Positions 9,928 through 18,793 of a DNA stretch of 64,000 nucleotides are shown here, piece after piece. This DNA is from Hahella sp. CCB-MM4 (GTDB lineage: Bacteria > Pseudomonadota > Gammaproteobacteria > Pseudomonadales > Oleiphilaceae), in contig NZ_MRYI01000010.1 in the NCBI RefSeq assembly GCF_002260525.1, forward strand, positions 149,107-213,106. The letters run 5' to 3'. The notes under the pieces are model-generated. The model did not search any database. It had not been told where the DNA came from and worked only from the letters and a program-made list of their open reading frames with translations. The position numbers were made by a program, and so were the translations under genes. Every line of letters starts with the position of its first letter. Within the stretch, counting starts at the first letter, position 1.

Positions 9928-10356
9928 ATGAAACAGGACATTGTGCACTTTACGCTGGTGGTCATGGATTATGACGAGGCTATTCAGTTCTACGTTGGCA
10001 CACTGGGTTTTGAACTGGTTGAAGATCTCTATCAGCCGGAGCAGGACAAGCGCTGGGTGGTGGTGTCTCCTCCGGGGTCCAGAGGAGTTACTATATTGCT
10101 GGCCAGGGCTTCCAACGAAAACCAGCGGCAGTATATAGGCAACCAGACAGGTGGCAGGGTATCATTCTTTTTGAATACCGACGATTTTTGGCGTGATTAT
10201 CATCGTATGGTGTCAAAGGGGGTGAATTTTGTTCGTGAGCCGTCGGAACAGGATTACGGTACAGTTGCGGTATTCGAGGATTTGTACGGCAACTTATGGG
10301 ATTTGCTTGAATTGAATCCGGAACATCCGATCAGCCGTCGTCTCTCGGCGGTATAG
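9928..10356 (+). CDS. VOC family protein (glyoxalase/dioxygenase fold)
   Basis: A 142-residue single vicinal-oxygen-chelate unit with two beta-alpha-beta-beta-beta modules. HFTLVVMDYDEAIQFYVGTLGFEL opens the first and GTVAVFEDLYGNLWDLLEL closes the second; the His near residue 7 and the Glu of DLLEL are in usual metal-ligand places. Members are glyoxalases, dioxygenases or antibiotic-binding proteins, and nothing here narrows it. ATG 9928 follows a CAGGGAT ribosome site and starts the fold directly. The LysE-type exporter follows 70 bp later. Confidence 0.85.
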   Translation: MKQDIVHFTLVVMDYDEAIQFYVGTLGFELVEDLYQPEQDKRWVVVSPPGSRGVTILLARASNENQRQYIGNQTGGRVSFFLNTDDFWRDYHRMVSKGVNFVREPSEQDYGTVAVFEDLYGNLWDLLELNPEHPISRRLSAV

Positions 10357-10426
10357 AATCTGACTTCAGTGGGTTCTGCTGTCAACTATCGCTACAGAAG
10401 ATATATCGCAACATAAGGTCTATCGA

Positions 10427-11050
10427 ATGGAAAGTTATGTGATATTCGTCATTATTGCCACGATCACCGTGTTAAGTCCGGGTCCAGGAGTCCTGCTGAC
10501 GTTGACCAACGCCATTCGATATGGTGCCGGCGGAGCGATAGGGGGGATTCTGGGAATTGCTTTTGGTACGTTCATTGTAGCCGGAGTATCGGCGACAAGC
10601 CTGGGCGTTCTGCTGGCTGCTTCATCCGTGGCTTTCACGATCATGAAGTTCATTGGAGCCGCCTATCTTATTTACCTCGGTATTAAGCTGTGGCGCTCGC
10701 CAGCCGTCAAAATTGATCAGGATGGGTTTACTTCGACTGGAAAGCCGAGAAAGAAAAGAAGACAGTTTCTCGAGGGGCTGACTCTGCAATTGACCAACCC
10801 GAAGGCTGTGTTCTTCTTTATGTCCATCTTCCCCCAGTTTGTCGATTATTCCTCTAACTATTCCAATCAATTTCTATTGCTGGTGGTCACTTACAGTGCT
10901 CTGGTGGTGATGATTCATATGTTATATGCCCATTTGGCCAAAATGGCTCGTGGCTGGCTGTCTTCAGATCGCGGGGGGAAGATCGTGAATAGAATCGGTG
11001 GCGGTACATTCATGTGCTTTGGCATAGGTCTGGCCTCAGCCACAAGATAA
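10427..11050 (+). CDS. LysE/RhtB family amino-acid exporter
   Basis: A 207-residue integral membrane protein with about six hydrophobic segments and the family hallmark near the N-terminus, ITVLSPGPGVLLTLTNAIRYG, followed by FIGAAYLIYLGIKLWRS and LQLTNPKAVFFFMSIFPQF. These proteins export amino acids or homoserine/threonine-like compounds by proton exchange at the inner membrane. The substrate is unknown. It is one of three LysE-family genes in this window (also 34482 and 58436). Confidence 0.88.
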   Translation: MESYVIFVIIATITVLSPGPGVLLTLTNAIRYGAGGAIGGILGIAFGTFIVAGVSATSLGVLLAASSVAFTIMKFIGAAYLIYLGIKLWRSPAVKIDQDGFTSTGKPRKKRRQFLEGLTLQLTNPKAVFFFMSIFPQFVDYSSNYSNQFLLLVVTYSALVVMIHMLYAHLAKMARGWLSSDRGGKIVNRIGGGTFMCFGIGLASATR

Positions 11051-11180
11051 AGCCTCTTTTTATTATCTATCCGGGCAGGTGTCGAATCGAATAAAAACCT
11101 GGTAGTAGACCTACTGGGTTTTACCCACGACCGGGGCTAAGCTATAGATATCAGGCAAACCACTTGAAAGGGAGATTTCC

Positions 11181-11585
11181 ATGCTGGCAGGTAAGCGCCC
11201 TCAGAATATTGGAGTCAAAAAAGGGAAATTGTCTTTATGCTCCGGTAAGCCCAACTGTGTGTGTAGTCAGGATGAGCGAAAACGTCACGGAATTACCCCT
11301 TTGAAATACGAAGGTTCCCCGGAAGGAGCCCTGCAAAAACTGAAGAAGATTGTTTCAAGAATTCCCGGAGCGACGCTTGTAGAGGAGCGTGACGGCTATC
11401 TGTATTTTGAGTGTGCGACTAAATGGCTAGGGTTTGTAGACGACTTGGAGTTTTTCTGTGACGCGGAACATTCCTTGATCCATGTGCGTTCAGCATCAAG
11501 GTTGGGGTATTCCGATCTTGGAGTGAACAGAAAGCGGGTGGAGCATATCAGAACGTTATTCTCCACCCCTGTTTCTGTTTCCTGA
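11181..11585 (+). CDS. DUF1499 family protein
   Basis: The 134-residue protein matches DUF1499: the N-terminal CSGKPNCVCSQ motif, then I.PL.Y......A...L..IV...PGA.LVEE.DGYLYFECATKWLGFVDDLEFF and the C-terminal RSASRLGYSDLGVNRKRVEHIR, all conserved in the family. No signal peptide is obvious. Function is unknown; relatives are found in many proteobacteria and in chloroplast-related proteins. The start ATG 11181 has an AAGGGAGA ribosome site. Confidence 0.86.
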   Translation: MLAGKRPQNIGVKKGKLSLCSGKPNCVCSQDERKRHGITPLKYEGSPEGALQKLKKIVSRIPGATLVEERDGYLYFECATKWLGFVDDLEFFCDAEHSLIHVRSASRLGYSDLGVNRKRVEHIRTLFSTPVSVS

Positions 11586-11595
11586 CGGCCGGGTA

Positions 11596-11838
11596 TCAGC
11601 TGGGGCTTAAAATATGCAATGCTTGGTTTAAGGTGCGGTTTGCCCCTTTTTGATCGCCAGCCTTGCAGAGATCTTCTCCCTGTTTCTTAAGCTCTCGAGC
11701 TTGTGACTTGGTTTTTGAGTCTACAGAGCTGTGTAGCAACTCGTAGTCCACTTCTTTCACAATTTTGGTGCAGTCAGCAAAAACAGGGGCGCTGATCAGA
11801 GCAACGCTGACAGCCATGGCGGTAAATACAGATTTCAT
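11596..11838 (-). CDS. Small secreted hypothetical protein
   Basis: Starting at ATG 11838, which has a strong AAGGAG ribosome site, the product is 80 residues. It has a clear signal peptide (MKSVFTAMAVSVALISAPVFA, cleavage before Asp-Cys) and leaves a mature polar protein of about 60 residues with two Cys (DCTK and DLCK) that could form a disulfide. The mature part is helical and Lys-rich. I do not recognise the family. An upstream ATG at 11877 would disrupt the signal peptide. A palindromic operator-like site lies 22-41 bases upstream of the start. Confidence 0.7.
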   Translation of the reverse strand: MKSVFTAMAVSVALISAPVFADCTKIVKEVDYELLHSSVDSKTKSQARELKKQGEDLCKAGDQKGANRTLNQALHILSPS

Positions 11839-11859
11839 GTGAGTACTCCTTAAAACATA

Positions 11860-11879
11860 AAGTGAAGCCGCTTTCACTT
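11860..11879. promoter_or_regulatory. Candidate LacI-type operator
   Basis: AAGTGAA and TTCACTT form a 7-bp inverted repeat around GCCGCT. The core matches 12 of 14 positions of the palindrome TGAAAGCGCTTTCA found at 40940, a pattern typical of LacI-family sugar regulators. It lies between the small secreted protein and the amylase-pullulanase gene, much closer to the former. Confidence 0.4.
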
Positions 11880-12136
11880 AGTTACTGGCTATTATTATAG
11901 TGTGTCAGCCCAACTAAGACTCAATTCCCTAAACGTCGACTCGTTAATAATACTTCAAATTGATATCTCTCAGGGATGATAGAACTAACACTTTTGCGAA
12001 AAAAGTGGTTTGAGCTGTTTTTATTGATCTCCCCCCTCTCAACCTTTTTCCTACGCCCCGGCCGCTAAGGGCTGGGATGATGTGAATTTGGTGGTTATCG
12101 GTATGGTTTGTTACAAAAAATAACAGGGAAATCACC

Positions 12137-15100
12137 ATGACACATAACCTGCTCCTCTCCCTCAGCAGGGCATTCGCCTTGCTGTTTGTGCTTCTGGCGT
12201 TGAGTGCCTGTAAAGAGCGCTCTATTCAGGACGAAGTCTTCTACTTTGTTTTACCAGATAGATTCCATAACGGAAACCCTTCCAATGATATCGGAAACAT
12301 CCCGGGAACCCGGGACGATAATGGTTTTGATCAGCAAGACGAGGCCTACTATCACGGAGGTGATATTGCCGGCCTGTTGCAAAAACTGCCCTATCTGAAG
12401 GAGATGGGGGTAACGGCAATCTGGATGACTCCTGTGTTCCGAAACGAAGCTGCGATCCCCAGTGGGGCGGGCTACCATGGATATTGGACACTGGATTACA
12501 CCCACATCGACCCTCACCTGGGAACCAACGAGGAGCTTTCTCAATTGATAGAGAAAGCACACAAAATGGGTCTGAAGGTGTTTTTTGACATCGTGGTGAA
12601 CCATACCGCTGATGTGATCGGTTATGACGAATGTCACAATCCGGATGGTACGTTGAAGGACGGTATGGATAGCTGCCCTTATGTGGATAGCTCTCAGTCC
12701 GCTTATACACCGTTTATCCCTGCCGGTCGTGAAAATGACAAGGTTCCGGCCTGGTTAAATGACCCTGCCCATTACAATAATCGCGGTGACAGCACCTTCT
12801 CTGGTGAATCAAGTATTCTGGGTGATTTCTATGGGCTGGATGATCTGAACACTGCGGATCCTCAGGTTGTTGAGGGGATGGTGGATATATTCAAATTTTG
12901 GATATCCGAATTCAAAATTGATGGTTTCCGGTTGGATACCGTCAAGCACGTGGATATGAGCTTCTGGCAACAATGGACTCCGGAAATTTTGGCCCATGCG
13001 GAAGCTGAAGGGGTACGTAATTTCTTTATTTTCGGAGAGGTGTTTGACGGAAGTCCCAGAGTCATCAGCCGCTATACCACAGAAGGACAGATTCCTTCCG
13101 CCTTGGATTTTGGTATGTATTTCGCCGCCAGAGATGTTTTCGCCTATAACAACGGCCCGTCTCGGCTTGCGGGAATTCTTGCGGATGACGATTGGTATAC
13201 CGACGCGGACAGCGATGCCGGTACCCTGATGAATTTCGTCAGTAATCACGATGTTGGGCGATTAGGCCGGGAAATTCGCAACGCTAATCCCAATGAATCT
13301 GACGCTGATCATCTTGCCCGACTGAAACTGGCGTATGCACTCAACTACTTTGGGCGTGGCATTCCAGTGGTTTACTACGGAGATGAACAAGGATTTACCG
13401 GTGACGGCGGTGATACGGGTTCTCGCGAAGATATGATGCCCAGTCAGGTCCTCAGTTATAACGACAATGACTTGATTGGTACCGATGCGACCACCGCCGA
13501 TGACAACTTTGACCGGCGCCACCCCATGTACCGTGCCCTTAAAGCCTATGCCGAGGTATTGGATCATTACTCCGCGCTGCGACAAGGGCGTATGTTTATA
13601 CGTCATGTGGACGATGCAACCGGCCTGTTTGCGTTTTCCAGAGTCCTGGATAACGATCCCAAAGAGGTGCTTGTTGTCATGAACACCTCCGCAGAAGAGC
13701 AGAGTCTGACTCTTCCGGCGACCAGTGACCGGTATAAGCCGGTATATCCGAAGTCACTCTCTCTGAATGCAGACACCTCCGGTGATGTCACTATCACGAT
13801 TCCTGCATTATCCGTCAGGATTTATCAGGGGCGGCAGAAAATCTCAACACCAGGCATCGACACTGTCTCTTTGCTGTTGGACCCGATGAAAAAGGTCAGT
13901 GGCCGTTTTGAGGTTCCGGCCCAGATCCAGTGGGAAGACAATACTCTGTTGCCAATGTCCATGGTCAGCTTTGAAGTCAGTGTTAACGGCGGTGAATTTG
14001 AAGGCATCGGTACCGATAAGACTCCCGACTATCGGGTGTTTTATAACGCTGACCAACATGAAGCGGGAACCCTACTGACGTTTCGCGCGAAAGCGAGGAA
14101 TCCATGGAGCTGGCAGCAGGTCTCTGAGGAAGTGACTGTGGAGGTCGGTGCAGAACCAGGGCTGAATATCATCTTCAAGAAACCCGAGGATTGGGGAAAT
14201 AGTGTCAACATCTATTATTGGAATGCCGTCCCCCAGTCTGGTGTGGACTGGCCTGGTGTTCCTGCCGAGGCTATGGGCAATGGTTGGTTCCGTTTCCAGT
14301 TTGATGATGGAGTCCAATTTGCGAACCTGATTTTCAATGATGGTCAGGGGCACCAAACCGCTGATCTGTCTCGTGATACAGACGGCTGTTACATCAACTC
14401 AAGTTGGGTGGATGCGTGTAATCCCGATACCGACGGGGGCAGCGAGCCGGGAATATCGGTTTATTTCCGCAAGCCCGTTGGCTGGGGGATACCTAATGTC
14501 TATTTCTGGAATGCCGAAGTTGAAGGGCCCGAATGGCCGGGGCAGGCGATGGAGTCTCTGGGCGATGATTGGTTCAGCTACACGTTTCCCGACAACGTCC
14601 AGGCGGCCAACCTGATATTCAACGACGGGACCCATCAAACCGCTGACTTGTACCGTGAGGGGGATGGCTGCTACTCGGTTTCAACTGAAAGCTGGACCGA
14701 CAGCTGCGCCATTCCTGGTTTTAAAGTCTATTTTGAGAAACCGGAAGACTGGTCAAACGCACTGATCTATTACTGGAATACCAATGCCCCCGCGGGCGGT
14801 GTTTCCTGGCCCGGTGTTGCCATGGAAGATCTGGGTAAAGGTTGGTTCAGCTATCAGTTTCCCGCTGGTGTGACCGCTTCAAACATTATTTTTAACAATG
14901 GGGAAGGCGCCCAGACGACCGATTTATATCGTGAAGGTGATGGATGCTATGACATCAGCGGTGATGTCTGGAGCGATGATTGCGATCATCCTCAGCCCGG
15001 AATTCTTGTGCGTTTCAAGAAACCTGATGGGTGGGGAGATGCTATCAATGTTTATTACTGGAACGCCGATCCTGCCCCGGCAGTGGAGTGGCCCGGAGTT

Positions 15101-18100
15101 TCTGCGACCTATCTGGGCGAAGGCTGGTATGAGTATCAGTTTCCCGCGGATGTCTCTTCAGCGAATCTGATTTTCAATGATGGTCAGGGCAACCAGACGG
15201 GGGATCTCTTCCGTGATAAAGACGGTTGCTTCGGCGAGAACGATGACAGCTGGAGCGATACCTGTGTGGTACCTGATAATCGGGTAGTGACCATCGATGG
15301 TTTCCGGGCGCATTGGCTGAACAGCAGTCAGCTGGTATGGCAGGCGCTGGACAGCCGCGCTTCAAACTACAAGTTACTGTCATCAAGCTCTGCGTCCATT
15401 GTCATTGAAGACAATGTGGTCGCGGGAGCTGAACAGTCCTTGGATCTGGTTACGGGAGGTCCTCTGTCAGATGCCTCCAAGGCAAAATTCAAGCACCTTG
15501 CGGATTGGCCTGTTTATACCCTTTCTGCCTCTGAGGAAGAAATTAAGTCAGCCTTGAAGGGACAGTTGGTGGTTGCTTCATATGATGCAGACGACCATCT
15601 GCTGGAGGCTACCTATGTACAGACGCCAGGCGTGATTGATGAGCTGTATTCCTATGCGGGGCAATTGGGCTTTGTTGTCAATGACGGACAATTCAATCTG
15701 CGGTTGTGGGCACCAACGGCTCAAAGTGTCAGGTTGAAGCTCTACGATGCCGATAAGGATCTGCTTGAAACCTTAACTCCTACGTCACAGGAAAACGGTG
15801 TCTACACCTTTGCGGGAAATAGTGGCTGGTTGGATCTGTTTTACCGATTCGAAATACAGGTTTATCACCCGGCAAATGATCAGGTTGAAACCTACGAAGT
15901 GACGGATCCGTATTCCTTAAGCCTGAGTATGGATAGTCAGTACAGTCAGTTTGTGGATATTGCCAATGATCCGACGTTGAAGCCTGCGGGATGGGATTCT
16001 CTGGTGAAAAGTCTTCCGGCGCACAAGGATATCAGTATCTATGAAGGTCATATCCGGGATTTCAGCGCCAATGATCCAGTGGTACCGAAAGCCTATCGCG
16101 GTAAATATAAGGCGTTTACCTATGACGGTGAGAACGGCATGGCACTATCTGCCGGTATGGCGCACCTCAAGGAGCTGAAGCAAGCAGGTCTGACTCATTT
16201 TCATGCGCTGCCGGTTAACGATCTGGCTTCAGTGAAAGAAAACCCGGATGATCAGGTGAACCTGGATGACCCCTATAGTCGGCTGTGTGACAAGGTATCT
16301 GTTCCGGCGGTTCAGGAAGGTTGTGAGGAATTCGGTGACACATCTATTCGCGATGTGTTTACCCAATTGAAGGACGCGGACCCGGTTAATACGCGCATTC
16401 AGGCGATTAATTATGATATGCGTACCGAGGGATTCCCGTCGGTTGATGGCTTTAACTGGGGGTATGACCCTTACCATTTCAATGTGCCGGAAGGAAGCTA
16501 TGCCACGAATCCAGAGGGGAAAACCCGAATTTTGGAATTCCGCGAAATGGTCAAGGCGCTGGACGAAATCGGACTGAAGCTGGTGGTGGATGTGGTGTTC
16601 AACCATACCTATGCGTCAGGTTTATATGACAAGTCCGTGCTGGATAAAGTCGTCCCCGGATACTATCACCGGCGTAATGCGACCAATGGGGACGTTGAGT
16701 CCTCCACCTGCTGTGACAACACCGCGGCCGAGCACGCCATGATGGAGCACCTGATGGTGCAGGCGCTGAAAAACTGGGCACAATACTACAAAGTGGATGC
16801 TTTCCGCTTTGACCTGATGGGCCATCACCCTAAAGCTGTTATGGAGGATATCCAGCAGGCATTGGCTACGCTGAATTCAGTTGAACATGGGGTAGACGGA
16901 GCCAATATATATATCTACGGAGAAGGCTGGGACTTCGGTGAAGTGGCGGGCAACCAACGTTTTGAACAGGCGACACAGCCAAACATGGCGGGAACTGGAA
17001 TCGGTACCTTCAATGATCGTCTGCGTGATGCTGTGCGAGGTGGTAATTTTACCGATCGGGGACGTGCCCAGGGCTTTGCCAATGGAAATGAAACCTACCC
17101 CAATGGAGTAACCGGCGGCGCCAGCAGTATTGGTGATCAAGCGGACCGGATTCGTATCGGGCTGGCCGGAAATCTTAAAAATTACCCATTTGAAGACAAT
17201 GCCGGCAATGTCACTACCGGGCAGAGTTATTCCGGGGTTGGATATACAGCGGATCCCCAGGAAAATATTGTCTATATCGACAAGCACGACAATGAATCCC
17301 TATGGGATAACACGCAGGCCAAATTGCCGGATAACCTGGGAATGGATGCTCGCGTCCGGGTTCAGGTATTGAGTCAGGCATTTGTTAACTATGCTCAGGG
17401 GGTCCCATTCCATCAGATGGGAACTGACCTGTTGCGTTCCAAATCCATGGGACGGGATAGTTTTGATGCAGGAGACTGGTTCAACAAAGTGGATTTCACC
17501 AAGCAGGACAATAACTGGGCGGTAGGACTTCCTTCCCAGGATAAGAACGGACCCCGCTGGACGGTGATGTCTGAGATTATGAGCAATCCGAATATTGCGC
17601 CGCAGCCGGAGCATATTGAGCTGGCTTCGCGTCTGTTCCAGGAGCAGTTGTCCGTTCGCTACTCGACGCCGTTACTGAGACTGGACAGTGCCGATGATGT
17701 CAATCGCCGGCTGAGTTTTCTTAACTCCGGTGCAGGACAGATACCAGGATTGATTGTGATGGCAGTCAGCGATGGCAGCTGTGCAGGTGTGGATCTGGAT
17801 AGCGAGCTGAACGGTCTGGTGATTCTGTTTAATGCTGATGATGAAACTCTGACGTTCTCTTCCCAGGCTCTGGCCGGGCAGTTATTTGAGCTGCACCAGG
17901 TTCAGCAAACCGGCGTTGATACGATTGTACGCTCAGCGAACTATGATTCAGGCGCTAACAGCTTTAGCATTCCGGCACGAACGGCTGCTGTATTTGTTGC
18001 CAGGCAGTCTGGCGGGCAATCAGATTTTCCCTGCAATCCTCAGTACGGCGTGATTACAGAACCCGGCTTTACTGTGTATTTCAATAACACAGAAGGATGG

Positions 18101-18625
18101 GATGCTGTAAGCGTCTATTACTGGGAGACCAGCCCGGAAACCCCAGCTGTGGACTGGCCGGGTGTTCCCATGACCGATCTTGGGGATGGTTGGTATAGCT
18201 TTACCTTTCCCAATGGTGTGACTGCTGGCAACCTGATCTTCAACAATCAAGGTGCTGGCGGGCAGACGACTGACCTGTACCGCGAAGGGGACGGTTGCTA
18301 CAGTATTGCTGGAGACTGGACAGATGAATGTACCTTGCCGGGCTTGAAGTTCTGGTTTGAAAAGCCTGCGGAGTGGAGCGATTTACCCAATCTGTATTTT
18401 TGGGGAGCTGCAGTAGAGGGGGCTGGCTGGCCGGGTACGCCGATGGAAGATTTGGGTAACGGTTGGTACTTTTTCCAGATGCCGGAAGGTGTGCGGTCTA
18501 CCAACTTGATATTCAATGATGCGGGAGCTTCGGGGAGTGGAGCTCAGACAGCAGATTTGTTTCGTGACCTGAACGGTTGTTATTCACCCGAGACCGGCTG
18601 GAGTAACAGCTGCGTTCTTCCTTAA
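12137..18625 (+). CDS. Bifunctional alpha-amylase/pullulanase lipoprotein with six starch-binding-like modules
   Basis: A 2162-residue secreted enzyme. A lipoprotein signal ends in LSAC (Cys25). Residues ~30-560 are a GH13 alpha-amylase with FDIVVNHT (~152), FRLDTVKH (~266), FGEVFD (~300) and FVSNHD (~367). Four ~90-residue repeats follow (~674-1046), each with a KPxxW, YYWN, WPG, GWF and NLIFN pattern ending in DGCY and a last Cys, resembling starch-binding module 26. Then comes a pullulanase: N-terminal domain, CBM48-like LRLWAPTAQSVRL (~1185), GH13 motifs VVFNHT (~1483), FRFDLMGH (~1554), YGEGWDFGE (~1592) and DKHDNESLW (~1712), and a DUF3372-like end. Two more repeats (~1974 and ~2069) finish the protein. 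It should cleave alpha-1,4 and alpha-1,6 links of starch or pullulan at the cell surface. Four-plus-two repeat placement around the second catalytic unit points to fusion of two genes. Confidence 0.93.
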   Translation: MTHNLLLSLSRAFALLFVLLALSACKERSIQDEVFYFVLPDRFHNGNPSNDIGNIPGTRDDNGFDQQDEAYYHGGDIAGLLQKLPYLKEMGVTAIWMTPVFRNEAAIPSGAGYHGYWTLDYTHIDPHLGTNEELSQLIEKAHKMGLKVFFDIVVNHTADVIGYDECHNPDGTLKDGMDSCPYVDSSQSAYTPFIPAGRENDKVPAWLNDPAHYNNRGDSTFSGESSILGDFYGLDDLNTADPQVVEGMVDIFKFWISEFKIDGFRLDTVKHVDMSFWQQWTPEILAHAEAEGVRNFFIFGEVFDGSPRVISRYTTEGQIPSALDFGMYFAARDVFAYNNGPSRLAGILADDDWYTDADSDAGTLMNFVSNHDVGRLGREIRNANPNESDADHLARLKLAYALNYFGRGIPVVYYGDEQGFTGDGGDTGSREDMMPSQVLSYNDNDLIGTDATTADDNFDRRHPMYRALKAYAEVLDHYSALRQGRMFIRHVDDATGLFAFSRVLDNDPKEVLVVMNTSAEEQSLTLPATSDRYKPVYPKSLSLNADTSGDVTITIPALSVRIYQGRQKISTPGIDTVSLLLDPMKKVSGRFEVPAQIQWEDNTLLPMSMVSFEVSVNGGEFEGIGTDKTPDYRVFYNADQHEAGTLLTFRAKARNPWSWQQVSEEVTVEVGAEPGLNIIFKKPEDWGNSVNIYYWNAVPQSGVDWPGVPAEAMGNGWFRFQFDDGVQFANLIFNDGQGHQTADLSRDTDGCYINSSWVDACNPDTDGGSEPGISVYFRKPVGWGIPNVYFWNAEVEGPEWPGQAMESLGDDWFSYTFPDNVQAANLIFNDGTHQTADLYREGDGCYSVSTESWTDSCAIPGFKVYFEKPEDWSNALIYYWNTNAPAGGVSWPGVAMEDLGKGWFSYQFPAGVTASNIIFNNGEGAQTTDLYREGDGCYDISGDVWSDDCDHPQPGILVRFKKPDGWGDAINVYYWNADPAPAVEWPGVSATYLGEGWYEYQFPADVSSANLIFNDGQGNQTGDLFRDKDGCFGENDDSWSDTCVVPDNRVVTIDGFRAHWLNSSQLVWQALDSRASNYKLLSSSSASIVIEDNVVAGAEQSLDLVTGGPLSDASKAKFKHLADWPVYTLSASEEEIKSALKGQLVVASYDADDHLLEATYVQTPGVIDELYSYAGQLGFVVNDGQFNLRLWAPTAQSVRLKLYDADKDLLETLTPTSQENGVYTFAGNSGWLDLFYRFEIQVYHPANDQVETYEVTDPYSLSLSMDSQYSQFVDIANDPTLKPAGWDSLVKSLPAHKDISIYEGHIRDFSANDPVVPKAYRGKYKAFTYDGENGMALSAGMAHLKELKQAGLTHFHALPVNDLASVKENPDDQVNLDDPYSRLCDKVSVPAVQEGCEEFGDTSIRDVFTQLKDADPVNTRIQAINYDMRTEGFPSVDGFNWGYDPYHFNVPEGSYATNPEGKTRILEFREMVKALDEIGLKLVVDVVFNHTYASGLYDKSVLDKVVPGYYHRRNATNGDVESSTCCDNTAAEHAMMEHLMVQALKNWAQYYKVDAFRFDLMGHHPKAVMEDIQQALATLNSVEHGVDGANIYIYGEGWDFGEVAGNQRFEQATQPNMAGTGIGTFNDRLRDAVRGGNFTDRGRAQGFANGNETYPNGVTGGASSIGDQADRIRIGLAGNLKNYPFEDNAGNVTTGQSYSGVGYTADPQENIVYIDKHDNESLWDNTQAKLPDNLGMDARVRVQVLSQAFVNYAQGVPFHQMGTDLLRSKSMGRDSFDAGDWFNKVDFTKQDNNWAVGLPSQDKNGPRWTVMSEIMSNPNIAPQPEHIELASRLFQEQLSVRYSTPLLRLDSADDVNRRLSFLNSGAGQIPGLIVMAVSDGSCAGVDLDSELNGLVILFNADDETLTFSSQALAGQLFELHQVQQTGVDTIVRSANYDSGANSFSIPARTAAVFVARQSGGQSDFPCNPQYGVITEPGFTVYFNNTEGWDAVSVYYWETSPETPAVDWPGVPMTDLGDGWYSFTFPNGVTAGNLIFNNQGAGGQTTDLYREGDGCYSIAGDWTDECTLPGLKFWFEKPAEWSDLPNLYFWGAAVEGAGWPGTPMEDLGNGWYFFQMPEGVRSTNLIFNDAGASGSGAQTADLFRDLNGCYSPETGWSNSCVLP

Positions 18626-18631
18626 AGAAAA

Positions 18632-18661
18632 CCCAGCCTGGCCAACTAGGGCCAGGCTGGG
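18632..18661 (-). terminator. Hairpin terminator between convergent genes
   Basis: A 12-bp perfect stem (CCCAGCCTGGCC with GGCCAGGCTGGG, six-base loop) lies just after the amylase-pullulanase stop. Read on the minus strand it is followed by TTTTCTTT, so it best serves the convergent solute-binding-protein gene; on the plus strand there is no T run. Confidence 0.7.
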
Positions 18662-18745
18662 CTCACCTTGGTTATCTTCCTAAAAACTGCTTGTTGTTTG
18701 TTCTGTTGTTTGTTCTGCTTTTCTATTTAGCTCTTTATATAACGC

Positions 18746-18793
18746 TTTCTACATACCTTTTACATAACTTTCTACATGACTCTCTACATAACT
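18746..18793. repeat. Four 12-bp tandem repeats spanning a stop codon
   Basis: Units at 18746, 18758, 18770 and 18782 follow the pattern TTCTACATAACT with one or two changes each; a fifth, more degenerate unit may precede at 18734. The last unit contains the stop codon (18784-18786) and the final Val-Met codons of the minus-strand solute-binding-protein gene, so the array extends that gene end outward. Confidence 0.75.
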
